Shown here one piece after another: positions 21,102 to 33,700 of a stretch of 41,677 bases of DNA. Source of the stretch: Basidiobolus ranarum (lineage: Eukaryota > Basidiobolomycota > Basidiobolomycetes > Basidiobolales); assembly GCA_040143965.1 (NCBI GenBank), contig JASJQH010006912.1, forward strand, positions 1-41,677, written 5' to 3'. Every line of letters starts with the position of its first letter. Position 1 is the stretch's first letter. Below the pieces are notes generated by a model, which searched no databases, was not told the origin of the DNA, and saw only the letters and a list, made by a program, of their open reading frames with translations. Both the position numbers and the translations under genes were made by a program.

Positions 21102-22963
21102 ATGCAATTATCAGTAACCATTCCCGAGGCTGCTTCTGCTTCAGGAATTATCACTTTCAAAGTCGCTCTATCCTATCAAGTAAGGTTTCCTAAAGAATTT
21201 CTCACTCAACCTACTGTCGGTATTAACCATCTTTGTAGGATGCAACTGATATTGAGCCAGTATCTACAAATATTATTTTTAGGAATTTTCAGCAGATTCA
21301 ATGGCTCCACTCCAAGTTATGTACAGCCTTCACCGATATAATCATTCCTCCTCTACCGGACTCTCCTACTCAATCCCTGATAAATGATCTCGACCATGTT
21401 GAAAATAAAAGGCTACAAGTTGAGCGCTTTCTGTGTAAATTAGCTTCACGTCCAGAAATAGTAGACCATGCTGATATGCAATATTTTCTTTCAAACGAAA
21501 TGGTAATCACTTCAACTAGTATATCGAGTCGGAAGCAACGTTAAACTTTATTAATCCCTTTTATACTATAGACTCATCTAGATGTGATAGACACTCGTCG
21601 TGGTACTCTGGGATTCGGTTTTTTGAATCAGATAATGAAACCTAATTATGAGCGAGGGTTCAGAATATTTAGACCTAGTGAGCCCGTTGAAGAAGTAGGT
21701 TTACTGTTAATGTAGGTATTCTATTGGATTGAAATGTAACCTCTATAACATTTGTATATCAGAATGAGCAAGAAGAGTTTCAAAGAAGGCAAATGTATAT
21801 CTTGATGTTGGAAAATCACTTCAGTTTGGTTGTAGAAGGGATCAATACAGTCGTAGAGCAGCGCGAAGGTAAACCCTTAATCATTTTAACCTTTCTACAT
21901 TGTTATATACATATTCTTGATACATTTTATGGAAATAGCTTTAGGAAACATTCTCAGCCAATTTGGTGATATAGCAATCGATTCTTTGCATAGCAAATAT
22001 AGAATGGGCCCTGGTACAAAGATCGATAATCGAGAGAGACACAAGCGTTTTGACGCCGAAATGCAACAATTCGCCATAATGCTAGATGACCTACAGTACA
22101 TTAATCGTCGACAGGTGTGCATTTTGGAATACAAGGAGTCTCTTTATTATTCAAAAGTTTAGTATATGTATTGACTTTTAATACCAGGGCAAAGCCGAAG
22201 TTTTTCGCTTTGGCGATGTGTTTTTAGAGTACAAAGATATGCTAGAGTCTGTAAAGGTAGCTGTTCTTTTGAATTTCCATTTGGAGACTAAAATGTAACC
22301 GATAATGAATTTTTGTAGCACGTCATGAATAACAGAACAGAAATATTAGCTGAATACGTAAGACTGGTCAAGAAACGTAACAAGAGGAGAGACAAAACTG
22401 AAAAGCTTAAACTCAAAACAAATGAGAGCTCACCCGAGGTTCAAGCTGCAATAACTGAAGAGACAAAGGTATGTGATATATTTACTTTGAGATCCCTACA
22501 TTTGGTCATTGACTGGAAATATACTTTCTAGGCAAATGAAAACGTTGAAGTTGAGCAGAAAAAATACGAGTCTTGTCAGAAAAATCTAACTCAAGAGTTA
22601 GTTAGGTTTGAAAGAGAAAAAGCGAAGGACTTTCGAAAAGCTCTTAATGAATTTGTTGAGATACAAATTCATTTTGAGAAAGAGAAATTCCTCTTATTAA
22701 AGAAAACTCTGGATGGACTGAGGGGTAACATCTCCGAATCCCAACTAGCTCGGAAAAGTCCCAGCTTGACTGACATTCCTGTAACAAGTAGGCCAATCCA
22801 CAGTGGAGCAGATTTTGATTTGAGCGATATTGATAGTGACGACGATGCTTTCGAAAGTGAAGACCTTGACGACGAAGAAGTACCTACCCATCCTCGCTTC
22901 ATGGAATCCGAAGCTTGGAATGCAGGTGCGCCTTCAGAAAATTACGATCCGTTAAATGCTTAG
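21102..22963 (+). CDS. PX-BAR sorting nexin (Vps5/Vps17-like)
   Basis: Exons 21102-21179, 21239-21502, 21572-21694, 21763-21868, 21939-22114, 22188-22256, 22319-22468 and 22532-22963 encode at least 465 aa. The N-terminal PX domain (phosphoinositide binding) reads ASGIITFKVALSYQ, NIIFRNFQQIQWLHSKL, DIIIPPLPDSP, KRLQVERFLCKLASRPEI and MQYFLSNEM. A BAR-type helical dimer region follows (LENHFSLVVEGINTVVEQRE, FGDVFLEYKDMLESVK, LTQELVRFEREKAKDFRKAL). Together these are the signature of SNX-BAR proteins that tubulate endosomes, such as retromer partners. The C-terminus is a strongly acidic tail (DLSDIDSDDDAFESED). Subfamily assignment is uncertain: Vps17, Vps5 or Snx4/41 are all possible. The start is also uncertain. 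ATG 21102 begins exactly at the PX domain, and the frame stays open upstream to 20901 without an ATG, so an upstream exon may exist. Confidence 0.83.
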
Positions 22964-23503
22964 TTACACTATCTTAGTTTATACAATACACACTAATAGC
23001 CTCAATATATCAATATCCAATCAAGCCATAATAAAAGACCTTCCACTTCAGATGTTGTACCAACACTAACTGAGATATCAATGGCAAGGTTCTCGAAGCT
23101 GTGGTTGACACGAGCTTTGTTTCAGCTCCATTGCATGTCATTGTCACCTATGTAACTTGTCGGGGATTAGGCCAGCAACAATAACCCAGATGATACATCA
23201 TTAATAAATAATACACTAATATTAAGCATCGAGTCGAGTCCTAACTCAGAAATAATCATTAACTCGAGGTACAATGAATATTATATGTATTCAGATTTGG
23301 AAAGCATTCCTATTACAGAAAATTTTCAGATTCACTGAGGTGGCCAGGCTAGACTTGTTGGGGTTATTTCATTCAGATCTAACTCATGCAGAGATCTCTT
23401 TAAACTAGGTTTTTGGGGATCGATTTTGAAGTTTTGCATTTGTGCAGTTAATATTTACAGAGCGGGTTCTATTCGAGCACTAACAGTACCTCCTTTCACT
23501 TCG
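22964..23503. promoter_or_regulatory. Promoter region of DNM1
   Basis: 540 bp between the sorting nexin stop and the dynamin start, containing the 3' UTR of the former and the promoter of the latter. The frame of exon 1 extends upstream of the chosen ATG for about 26 codons, but without family similarity. No RNA gene or repeat seen. Confidence 0.45.
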
Positions 23504-25983
23504 ATGAACGACCTCATTCCCTTGGTAAATAAATTACAAGACGTGTTCAACACTGTCGGGAACGATCAAATCGACCTTCCTCAAATTGTTGTAATTGGGT
23601 ATGTCGAGGTTGACACGATTCAGAGCTCGCAAATACTGATGCATATTTTATTCATATAATAGTTCACAATCTTCTGGGAAATCTTCTGTTCTTGAAAATA
23701 TTGTTGGTCGAGATTTCCTTCCTAGGGGAAGTGGAATTGTAACTCGCCGTCCTCTCGTTCTTCAGTTAGTGAATGTACCTCAGAATGAGGCGTTGGAGGC
23801 TGCGGAATATGCTGAGTTCTTGCATCTTCCAGACAACAAATTCTTTGATTTGAATGACGTTCGTAAGGAAATTGAAAAAGAGACCTCTCGCCTGGCTGGT
23901 GCCAATAAAGGAATTTCTAGAGTTCCCATTCACCTCAAAATCTATTCACCTGATGTCTTGAACTTGACTCTAGTCGATTTGCCAGGTCTAACCAAGGTGA
24001 GTTTTGTAAAGTATCTGTATTCGAGGTTTAGAGAATCTGATCGCTTTTCTTGATGAAATAGATTCCTATTGGAGACCAACCGTCAGATATTGAGAAGCAG
24101 ACCAGACATTTGATATTCGATTACATCAACAAGCCAAACAGGTAATTTCTTAAGAGCTCAGTTTAGGGTAGCTGATATTCATCTGACACATCTATCCAGT
24201 ATCATTCTAGCAGTCAGTCCAGCCAACGTTGATATTGTTAACTCTGAGAGTTTAAAAGTGGCCAGAGAGGTTGATCCTGAAGGTATGGCATTGAGATGGG
24301 ATACTGAAGTGAGAATACAGTTTCGGTGCTAACTATCTTTTTCTAGGCAAGAGAACCATCGGTGTGATCACCAAGATCGACTTGATGGACGCCGGAACTA
24401 ATGCGCTAGATATTTTGACCGGTCGCATTATCCATCTCAAATTGGGTTTCATTGGCGTAGTGAATAGAAGTCAACAAGACAATGTTGGGAACGTACCGAT
24501 ATCTAAGGCTTTGGAAAGAGAGGGTGAATTTTTCAAATCGCACCCTGCCTACAGAAACATTGCTGATAAGTGTGGAACGGGCTATCTCGGAAAGACACTC
24601 AATAATGTGTTGGTAAAGCATATTCGTGAAAAGCTTCCCGATATGAAGGCCAAGCTTAATGCGCTGATAGGACAGACTCAACAAGAGTTAAATTCATTCG
24701 GTGATGCCACTTTGTCCCAAGACGCAAATAAGGGCCCCCTCATTCTCAGACTTCTCACCAAATTCGCCACCAGCTTTGTCTCTTCAATTGACGGCACCTC
24801 TTCTGATTTCTCTACTGCTGAGCTGTCTGGTGGTGCTCGAATCTACTATATTTTCAATAATATCTTTGGCACTGCATTGGACTCCATAAGCCCTGGCGGT
24901 AATCTTACCTTGCAAGACATTCGCACTGCGATCAGAAACTCTACTGGACCTCGCCCTTCGTTGTTCGTGCCTGAGATTGCCTTTGAGTTATTAGTCAAAC
25001 CCCAAATTAAGCGCCTGGAACCCCCCAGTTTACGCTGTGTGGAGCTTGCTTACGAAGAGTTGATCAAGATTTGCCACAATTCCAATAACAGGGTTTGTAT
25101 TGTCTCTTTTCAGTAATTTATTTCCGAATGCTAAAACAATGCCCTTTAGGAGCTAACAAAATACCCCAAATTGTATGCCAAAATTATCGAGGTGGTCTCT
25201 GATCTTTTAAGAGAGCGACTCAGTCCCACCTCCAGCTATATAGAGAGCTTGATCAGCATTGAGATGGCCTATATAAATACCAATCATCCTGATTTCATTG
25301 GTGGTAGCGGAGCCATTTCTGCATTAGAGAAGAAGATTCAGAAGAAGAGAAGGGAGCAGGAGAGGCTTAAGCGAGTAAGTTCTACATATCTCGTTTGCAT
25401 CTTGTAGTTTTCAATGTTTAATCTTCTTATTGCGTAGGTCAATGCTTCTCAGCTTCCCGCTGTTGTTAATTCAGTTAAAGACGATCAAGATGAGACAGCC
25501 GATGCCCCTGGCGCCAACGATGATCGATTCTTGAATTACTTCTTCGGAAACAAGAATGAAAAGACCGATGGAGATTCCCGTAAGACCTTGGTCAAAGATA
25601 TGGTGATGCCCGACAAGGTAACTGAAAGCAACAACTACAATGCACACACCTCTGAGAAGCAAGTGGACTCTGATCCTGATGAAGGAAATCATCTTTCGGA
25701 GAGAGAAGAGATGGAAACTCAGTTGATTAGATCACTCATCACCTCCTATTTCAACATCGTTCGCAAATCCATCCAAGATCTTGTTCCCAAGACTGTAATG
25801 CATCTTTTAATCAACAATATTCGTGAGAACATTCAAAACCGTCTTGTTTCGGAGCTCTACAGACAGGAAGCTTTTGAAGAGCTTCTACAGGAGGACGAAA
25901 ACATCGTGGCCGAGCGGGAAAAGTACAAGACTATGCTTGAGATCTACAAGAGAGCATTTTCCATCATCAGTGAAGCCGTGTAA
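23504..25983 (+). CDS. DNM1: Dynamin-related GTPase DNM1 (organelle fission)
   Basis: Cytosolic GTPase that assembles on mitochondria and peroxisomes to divide them. Exons 23504-23598, 23663-23996, 24062-24141, 24200-24282, 24347-25092, 25150-25374 and 25438-25983 give 702 aa. G1 is GSQSSGKS, the switch I area is [18 protein letters not shown]3 is [10 protein letters not shown]4 is TKID (most family members have TKLD) and G5 is VNRS. Orthology to Dnm1/DRP1 rather than Vps1 rests on [42 protein letters not shown] and [11 protein letters not shown]. The stalk continues to about residue 520. It is followed by a charged variable insert ([17 protein letters not shown]) and the GTPase effector domain ([18 protein letters not shown] to the C-terminus). 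The protein is shorter than yeast Dnm1 (757) because the loop between switch regions and the variable domain are short. Confidence 0.96.
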
Positions 25984-26710
25984 ATCATTCACAATGCCCA
26001 TCACACATCATTTTGTTTGTACTTCTGGTAGATTTCGTTGTTCTCACTCTTTACACCGTACGCATAGCTCGCTTCAACCACTCAGTCACACATCCTAATC
26101 ATTCTCTTGTTACAGACCATGTATCTTATCACATTCTTACATAGCGTTTTAATAATCCATCATCCACTTAGATCAAATAAGTTAACAAATACATAGCCAC
26201 AAGGATTCTTGGTTGATTTTCCCTCTACTTTGACTAAAACCACCAAGTGTTCAATGAGAGTTCAACTTCCATTAGTCTGTTTCTTTTCCTTCGCATGCGC
26301 TTCCATTCAAGGAATCCATCAAATAGCCTAGTAATTGTATTCTCCTTCAGCTACTGTCATGAATCATAGTAATGCTCAAAAATAGTGTAATCACTGGATC
26401 TTTGTGTTAATGGATCGTTTAATTATGTATAAAATCCTGGTTTAATTGGAATTTTTACTCGCTTTAGTCAAGCATGAAGTGGGATAATGTCACGTGAAAT
26501 TACCTCGAAACTGTAAATGCCTGTTGTGTGATATTCGGGTTGCGTCAGATAGTTTTACACAATAGTAAAGTTGTTTTCCTAAACCAAGGTGAAGAAGTGA
26601 GCTCTTTATAGTACTTTAGGGAACTTTTTCCTCTTTATTGTGACCGAGACAAAATTAGCACCTCCTTCCATAAGAATCTTAACTCTCAGTGTTACGCCTG
26701 ACTTTCTTCA
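25984..26710. promoter_or_regulatory. DNM1 3' flank and gamma-adaptin promoter
   Basis: About 730 bp without a gene. It contains GTCACGTGAA at 26489-26498, about 215 bp upstream of the gamma-adaptin ATG. Otherwise it is AT-rich unique DNA. Confidence 0.45.
26490..26497. promoter_or_regulatory. TCACGTGA E-box upstream of gamma-adaptin
   Basis: Eight-base palindrome, the core of the bHLH site also present in the STT3/sorting-nexin promoter. Position about -215 relative to the ATG is compatible with a regulatory role; binding is inferred. Confidence 0.45.
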
Positions 26711-29700
26711 ATGCCTTATTATCGATTAAAAGGTAGTTTTCTTTTCTTACTTTCACATATCCAGTTCGCGTTTTTGTTCCAAAAGAAAACACCACTCATG
26801 AGACTGGGTTTTTTTAGATTTTATCAGGGCCATCCGTAAGTGTAAGACTGCGGCTGATGAGAGAACTGTGATACAAAAAGAATCTGCAGCTCTCAGAACT
26901 TCTTTCAAGGAAGAAACCACCGATTCTAGATACAATAATGTTGCCAAACTTTTGTACATTCACATGCTGGGTTATCCTGCACATTGGGGACAAATTGAAT
27001 GTTTGAAGCTTGTTGCTTCTAGCCGCTTTGCTGATAAACGCTTAGGTTACCTCGGGATGATGCTCTTGCTCGATGAAAACCAAGAACTTCTAACCCTTGT
27101 CACTAACTCCTTGAAAAAGTGAATCCATTTTCCATACGAATATAGATTTAATAACGTATCAGCAGAATTAACCATCTTTCCAAATTACTCAAACTTAGCG
27201 ACTTGAATCATTCCAATATGTACATTGTTGGTTTAGCGCTGTGTACCCTGGGAAACATAGCCTCGAACGAGATGGCTCAAGATTTAATTGATGAAGTTGA
27301 AAAGTTGATGAAAAGCTCGAACACTTATATGAAGAAGAAAGTATGCTGAGAACGCTTCTTTTTTAATAGTTTCTTATTTTAAGCCTGTTATTGATAATTA
27401 TTTAAGGCTGCTTTATGCGCTATCCGTCTCGTCCGTAAAGCACCCGATCTCTACGAAAATTTATTGGAGCCTGCTAATTTACTAATCACCGATAAAAGTC
27501 ATAGCGTGATGTTGACCGGCGTCACACTTATCATAGAGCTATGCCAGCAAAATCCTGAGAATGTTCCAGTATTTATTCGCGTAAGGTTACTAATTAGATT
27601 ATTCGCTGACAAACTCTATACCGATGATGTGTTTTTTATACCTACAGTCTATCCCTATCTTAGTCAAGCGTTTAAAGGCCTTATCCGCTGGTGGTTTCTC
27701 GCCCGACCATGATGTTGCTGGAATCACCGACCCTTTCTTGCAAGTTAAGATCATACGCTTACTCAGGTTCTTAGGTGAAGAGAATGATGATGCCAGTGAG
27801 GCGATGAATGATATATTGGCTCAGGTTCGTACAAAGAATACACCCATTCAACTTGCGAATATTTGGATGTTGATTGGTGTTCATGATATTTAGGTAGCTA
27901 CTAATACAGATTCAGCAAAAAATGTTGGGAATTCTGTGTTATATGAAACTGTCACCACTATTATGGGCACAGAGTCTGACCAAGGATTACGTGTCCTTGC
28001 CATTAACATCCTCGGCCGATTCCTTAGCAACAGAGATAACAATTTACGGTATTTTTGATGTCAGAAATCTTACCAACATTGGGACACAGCTAATATACTG
28101 TGATTTATTGTACTTGTATATAGCTATGTTGCATTAGATACATTGAACAAAACGGTGGCTATAGATATAAATGCTGTACAGCGTCACCGCAGTACTGTAG
28201 TGGAGTGTCTAAAGGATCCTGATATTTCCATTAGACGTCGAGCTCTAGAGCTCTCATTTACTCTCATAAATGAATCTAACGTTCGCGTCATGACTAGAGA
28301 ACTTCTCACCTTCCTGGAAATCGCTGACAGTGAATTTAAAGCAGGAATGACCACCAAAATATGCGCTGCCGCCGATAGGTAACGAAACTCTTACCACCTA
28401 TTTAACTGAATTCCATTAAAGTATATATGATGGATTCTAGGTATGCCCCGAACAAGCGGTGGCACATTGATACCGTGTTACGTGTACTGAAGCTGGTAGG
28501 CACTGCTTTTCATAATGACGAAATTCATCTTTATTCCTATACTAAGCGAGAATGGGATAGGCTGGAAATTACTGTCGTGAAGAAACCCTTTCCAACTTCA
28601 TTCGAATCGTCTCTAACGCTACAGAATTGCAAACTTATACTGCTCAAAAACTTTACGCTTCATTGAAGAAAGATATATCAAAGGTAAGATCTGCACGCCT
28701 ACCAAGAGTTTATTGTTTTACATAGTGTAACCATACTTTTCTATCCACATTAGGAAGCATTGGTTCTTGTCGGCATTTGGATCATCGGAGAGTTTGGAGA
28801 TCTTCTCGTTCAAGGAGGCAACTTCGAAGAGGAAGAACTTGTTCGAGAGGTAGTCACCTATGAGTATTGTGCTTCTTACCATTCCATTTGAATCTGACTT
28901 TGGTATTTAGGTTAAGGAATCTGATGTCGTTACTTTGATGGAAACCATTTTGAATAGTCCATACGCCAACCAGGTTATCAGAGAGTATCTGATGACTGCT
29001 TTGATTAAGCTGACCGATCGATTCAAGGAGAGAGAGGTTCAAGAGCGTATAAAAAATATCATTGTCACATTCTCCAACAGTACTGAGACAGAAGTTCAAC
29101 AACGTGCAAATGAATACAAGAATTTGTATGGTTATGGAGAAATCCGCTCAGCAGTTTTAGAGCGTATGCCTGCACCTGAGCCTAAACCAAACTTGCACAG
29201 CCCAGGTATGGTGACAAAATTAATACCTTGCGATTAGTCCAACAGGCACTTACCGTTTCGTTTAGTTCTTGAAAAATCGAAACCGAAGAGTAGCAAGAAG
29301 ACTGCTCGTAAACAAGAAAATGTAAATTGACTATATCCCATATCCCCTTCCGTTTCATTCCTTCTAAATATTTATTTGTAACATTTCTTTGTCCTAGTCT
29401 TTATTGGATTTACTTGGAGACGAGTCCTCGACTACTACTTCACAGGCACCTGAGTCTGATAAAACTGTGGATTTGCTGGCTGATATTTTTGGCTCCAGTA
29501 ACTTGACAAGCCCTCAAAGAACTTCACCTACTGGATCTAATTCTCTTAATAGCACCTCTAACAATTCTACCAAATCTACATATGGCAATGCCGGTCTCTT
29601 GGATCTTTTGGGGGATATATCATCACCTCCAGTATCTTCTCCTGCAAGCTCCATGCCATTTGGAAATACCAGCCCTACTGAGCATAAACCACCGGTTTCT

Positions 29701-30220
29701 ACCAATACATCTCAGTCTTCAGGTATACTCTAGTTATTCGAAGTCAGGCAAACTTTTTACTAACCAACTGTTGTATGAATTATAGGGAAATATTTGGCCT
29801 ATGATAAAGATGGGTTCAAAATTATCATGATTCCCAATCAAGATTCCCAGAATCCCAATGTTATCAACATTAGAATACGTTTTCATAATGAAGCAGTTGG
29901 TAGCAATATTGAAAATTTAGCATTCCAAATTGCAGTACCTAAATCACAAAGACTACAAATGCAATCGATTTCATCCACTCAAGTACCCATCAATGAATCG
30001 GCCACCCAGCTCATTAGAATCGCGAATCCTCAGAAGGTAATGTGTTGAATTCTCTCTGGAATACTAGAAGTTATCATCATCTTAATAACTCTGCATTTTA
30101 CTTGTTTTGTAGACGCCCATTCGACTCCGATTAAAGATTTCATATACAACCTCCAATGGTCGTAACGTTGAAGAAATCTCGGAATTTAATGGATTTCCAG
30201 CCAGTTTATTTAATAATTAA
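26711..30220 (+). CDS. APL4: AP-1 complex gamma-adaptin large subunit
   Basis: Large subunit of the clathrin adaptor AP-1, which sorts cargo between trans-Golgi and endosomes. Fifteen exons: 26711-26732, 26818-27118, 27199-27340, 27407-27580, 27648-27824, 27894-28048, 28124-28378, 28441-28495, 28561-28683, 28754-28849, 28911-29205, 29266-29321, 29398-29722, 29786-30036 and 30113-30220, giving 844 aa. The first exon codes only seven residues (MPYYRLK). The trunk shows [61 protein letters not shown] and RRRALELSF. The hinge has two identical clathrin-box-like LLDLLGD sites and a third VDLLADIF. The C-terminal ear (about residues 725-844) starts [13 protein letters not shown]. The intron 28496-28560 sits between VLKL and AGNYCREE; the frame is open through it for a while, so it is easy to miss. 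Confidence 0.95.
29401..29616 (+). other. Repeated clathrin-box motifs in the gamma-adaptin hinge
   Basis: LLDLLGD is encoded at 29401-29421 and again at 29596-29616, with VDLLADIF between them. These match the clathrin terminal-domain motif (L-hydrophobic-x-hydrophobic-D/E). The stretch between is Ser/Thr/Asn-rich and likely disordered. Confidence 0.75.
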
Positions 30221-30743
30221 CTGATTCTTTATTCATTCAATTCCCGATTATGTTCGAATTTATGCGAGCGACTATCTTCATCTCCACTGCCATTGCCACC
30301 ATCACCATCAATTTTCAAGATCTTTTTCATTTTTATTTTTAATGCTGAGAAAAGTATACTTTCATTGAACAAGATCTCTTTGATAATCCACAGGACTCCA
30401 TCGGTTTATTAAAGAGAATATGAAGTTTTAACTATATTATACTCCTTGGTTTCATTGTATATGGCTTGGTTGATTTGATATGAAAAACAATCAATGTATA
30501 TGTAGCTAATGGAGTGGTTGGAGTGGTTGGATGGTGTGGTCGATCAATACAATGCTGGCCATCCTTCCATAGAGTAGAAGAAGCCACATACAACGGGAAA
30601 GAAGTGGAAGATAAGAAGGGATTTTTATATATACATGAATACTATCCCAGTAGCTATTAGGATATGACTAAATATCAATATATCATGATGATCGTATTCG
30701 TCGCACGGACGGAAGGGGGAAAGAAACGGATAATCCAATAAAA

Positions 30744-33700
30744 TCAACCTGAATGAAATGGGCATTGCTTTCCACGACCAAACCAAGAATCAATGCATTC
30801 TTGATGATATATACAAAGACAAGTGAGTCTGGCTAACGTTTCACCTGGATCAGTTTCATCAACATGTTAGATAGATGTGTTTGATCATGGAGAATTGAGA
30901 AGCACATACCTAGTTCAAATTCTTCAAAGCATATAGGACATTCTTGTCCCAAAAGATTGGAATCCTCGTTCAACTTGAAATCTGAGGTCGCAAGGAACAT
31001 GTTAGATAGTTAATCTAGTATCTGTTAGTTAAATATCTCCTTACTCAAGTATCTTGATCCTCTGGGAGAGGAGCTAAATCCTCTAGTCTCCAAGCATTCT
31101 TTCACATGTCGCTCTTGGCCACCTCTATCTATGGATATCGATTGTAAGAGCGTAAAGCAAACGGGGCATTCATTCATCACACTGGTTTGACTATTTGTTC
31201 GACTCATTATTGAAGGAGTTACCAATGAATTGGACCTTTTTGGCAAAGAGTTCAACAAGGCGACGCATGTATCGCAGACACGTTGGTAAGTAACCGAGGA
31301 GGTATCTCCCACATAGGCAGGAGTAGGAAAAGGAAACCGAGAAGAAGTACATCTATCACAAAATACGAGGCCACATCGACTAATATACGATTAGTTCATA
31401 TGGATAAATACAAACATATACATAATTCGATCTTCATACCGGCAATGATGGCGACGAAGGAACAACATGAATCGACGACCGCATTGACGGCAATCTGGCG
31501 CATCTCCGTCAGATTCCCATAAGGATGGGGAGAGAGGAACGAGGCGTGTTGAAGTCGTATTGATCACCTGAAGTAATGACGATGTTATCCCTGAAGTGGA
31601 GTTTGTATTCGCAGATGATGCATTTGAGGTTTGTCGCAGATGGCCTCCACCCATAACTGACACCGTGTTAGATCTAACGATCGATCGGTTGGTAACTGGA
31701 GAATGATCTACACAATCGGCACTATGTTGGTATGGGATTAACCTAATTCTACCTTATAATTGAATCAAATACCTGTGTCCGTATAGTAGGAAGAGTTAAT
31801 GTCGGAGTTTTGGAGACTGCGGCTAATATGAGACTCATTTAGATGGAAAGTGTGATTATCTGAAGTGCGATTATCTGAAGCACATAAGAAATTAAGACAT
31901 GTGGAACGCATTGGAAGGTATAAGATAGCAATATACCTGAATGGTTGTTGATTTGAATTGCGATAGTATTTGGTCTATTAGCTGAGCTAGAAGGCTCTCC
32001 TAGCTGTAAGGGAGTAGGGACAAAACTGTTGTCTTCGTTGTCGGAGATCGATTCGTGCATGTTACATGCAAGCCTACGTTTCATAACCCTAATCCACCTT
32101 CTCCTCCTCACCCAGTTACTATTCAAACTAGCACCTGGTGGTGATCTGTACCACTCATCTTCAGATGCATCAAAAGAATAAGCGTACTGCCAGCCTTCCT
32201 CAGGATCCACCTGAGAGTGTCTCAGGTCTATCTGCCAATCTGTTAGCCAAAACCACTCTTCTTCCATACTAGATTCATTGCTTGAATGGGGCAATTGAGT
32301 GGTATCTTTGGAGCCTGGACTACCATCCAACAAAGTCCAGGGATGTACACCAATCTCTGATAAAGTACCAATAGAAAATCGAGGAGTTGCTAACCGAGAA
32401 AGCAGACTTTGGGGAGCACGCTGATTCTCATGCAATATTACCAAAACATTCAAGTGGCAATCCACAGTGTCATAATTGGCTATTTTTTAAAGTTAAGTTA
32501 GAACTGATCGTTACTAGTTATTCGATTAGTTACCTTGAGCGCTCCTTTCAGTCTCATCGAGTAACTCACATATCTGAGCCTCTATTCTTGCTGCTGCAAC
32601 ATCATACGCCTTTTCACCAAAATCATTTTGAATCAAAGCATCTGCATTCGCTTCACTCAACAAGTAAATCACAATATCCAAAAACCCTCTAGAGGCCGCA
32701 TTCACTAAGCATATATAGATACTTTTAGTTGGCAATAATAATGAAAGGAAATTCGTCGAACGTACTCAATGGAGTATGGTTCATTTTACTCCTAGTATTC
32801 ACGTCAACTGAAGTATTTTCCAACAACCATTTGACTATTTCCAAATGTCCATAGGAACATGCGTTATGTAATGCTGTCCAACCGTCTTTGTCCTTGTGAT
32901 CTATAGATGCATGACTATTGACTAGACACTTGACTACATCCAAGTGACCACCAAAAGCTGCCTTTAACAAAGCTGTCTTCATTTTCAAAATAGAAGTTAA
33001 ATTTCTCGAATATAGAAGCTCTTGATTTCGCGGATGCGTTCACTTACCTCTCCTTCGCGGTCTTCAAAGTCTACTTCTGCTCCAGCATCTAGAAGATATT
33101 CTATGAGTACTAGGTGGCCTCGAGAGGCTGCATAATGTAACACAGTAAGGCCAGTAAATGTAGAAGGGGTATTTATAATATCAGTCGGTGAAGAAGTAGT
33201 CTCTTGCGTAAGCCTATGTAATATTTCAAATAAGATGTTTCCATTTCCAGTCTCCGCAGCTGCATAAAAACTTGGAATAATTCGGAAAGCTAAACCTTCT
33301 GAGTTTGGTATAACAGTAGAAGACTCTTCACTCGAAGTATCTTCAGATAGACTCACCGATTCATCTGATATACTATTGGGAAGGTTAGGCCCCAGAATAA
33401 ATGCTTGACTAGACAAGGAACCTGTGTCTCTAGCTAATGCAGGTGAAGAATGTTCAGAAGCCTCCTCTAGGTTATATTGTTGCTCTATATTATCTTGTGG
33501 AGGTGGAACTGGGGCATCAGTGGCCAAAACTGGATTTTCCTCTTCATCAGAGTTGAGTATCGATAACTGTTCTCTACTACTATATTGTTTGGTTGAAGAC
33601 ATGGAGGGGTCATCCACAGGATAAGTATCATCAGTAGAGGGGCTTTTATCGAAGCAAGTGTGGTGAGTGGAATTTTCCTGATTCCCAGAAAATGAGACAT

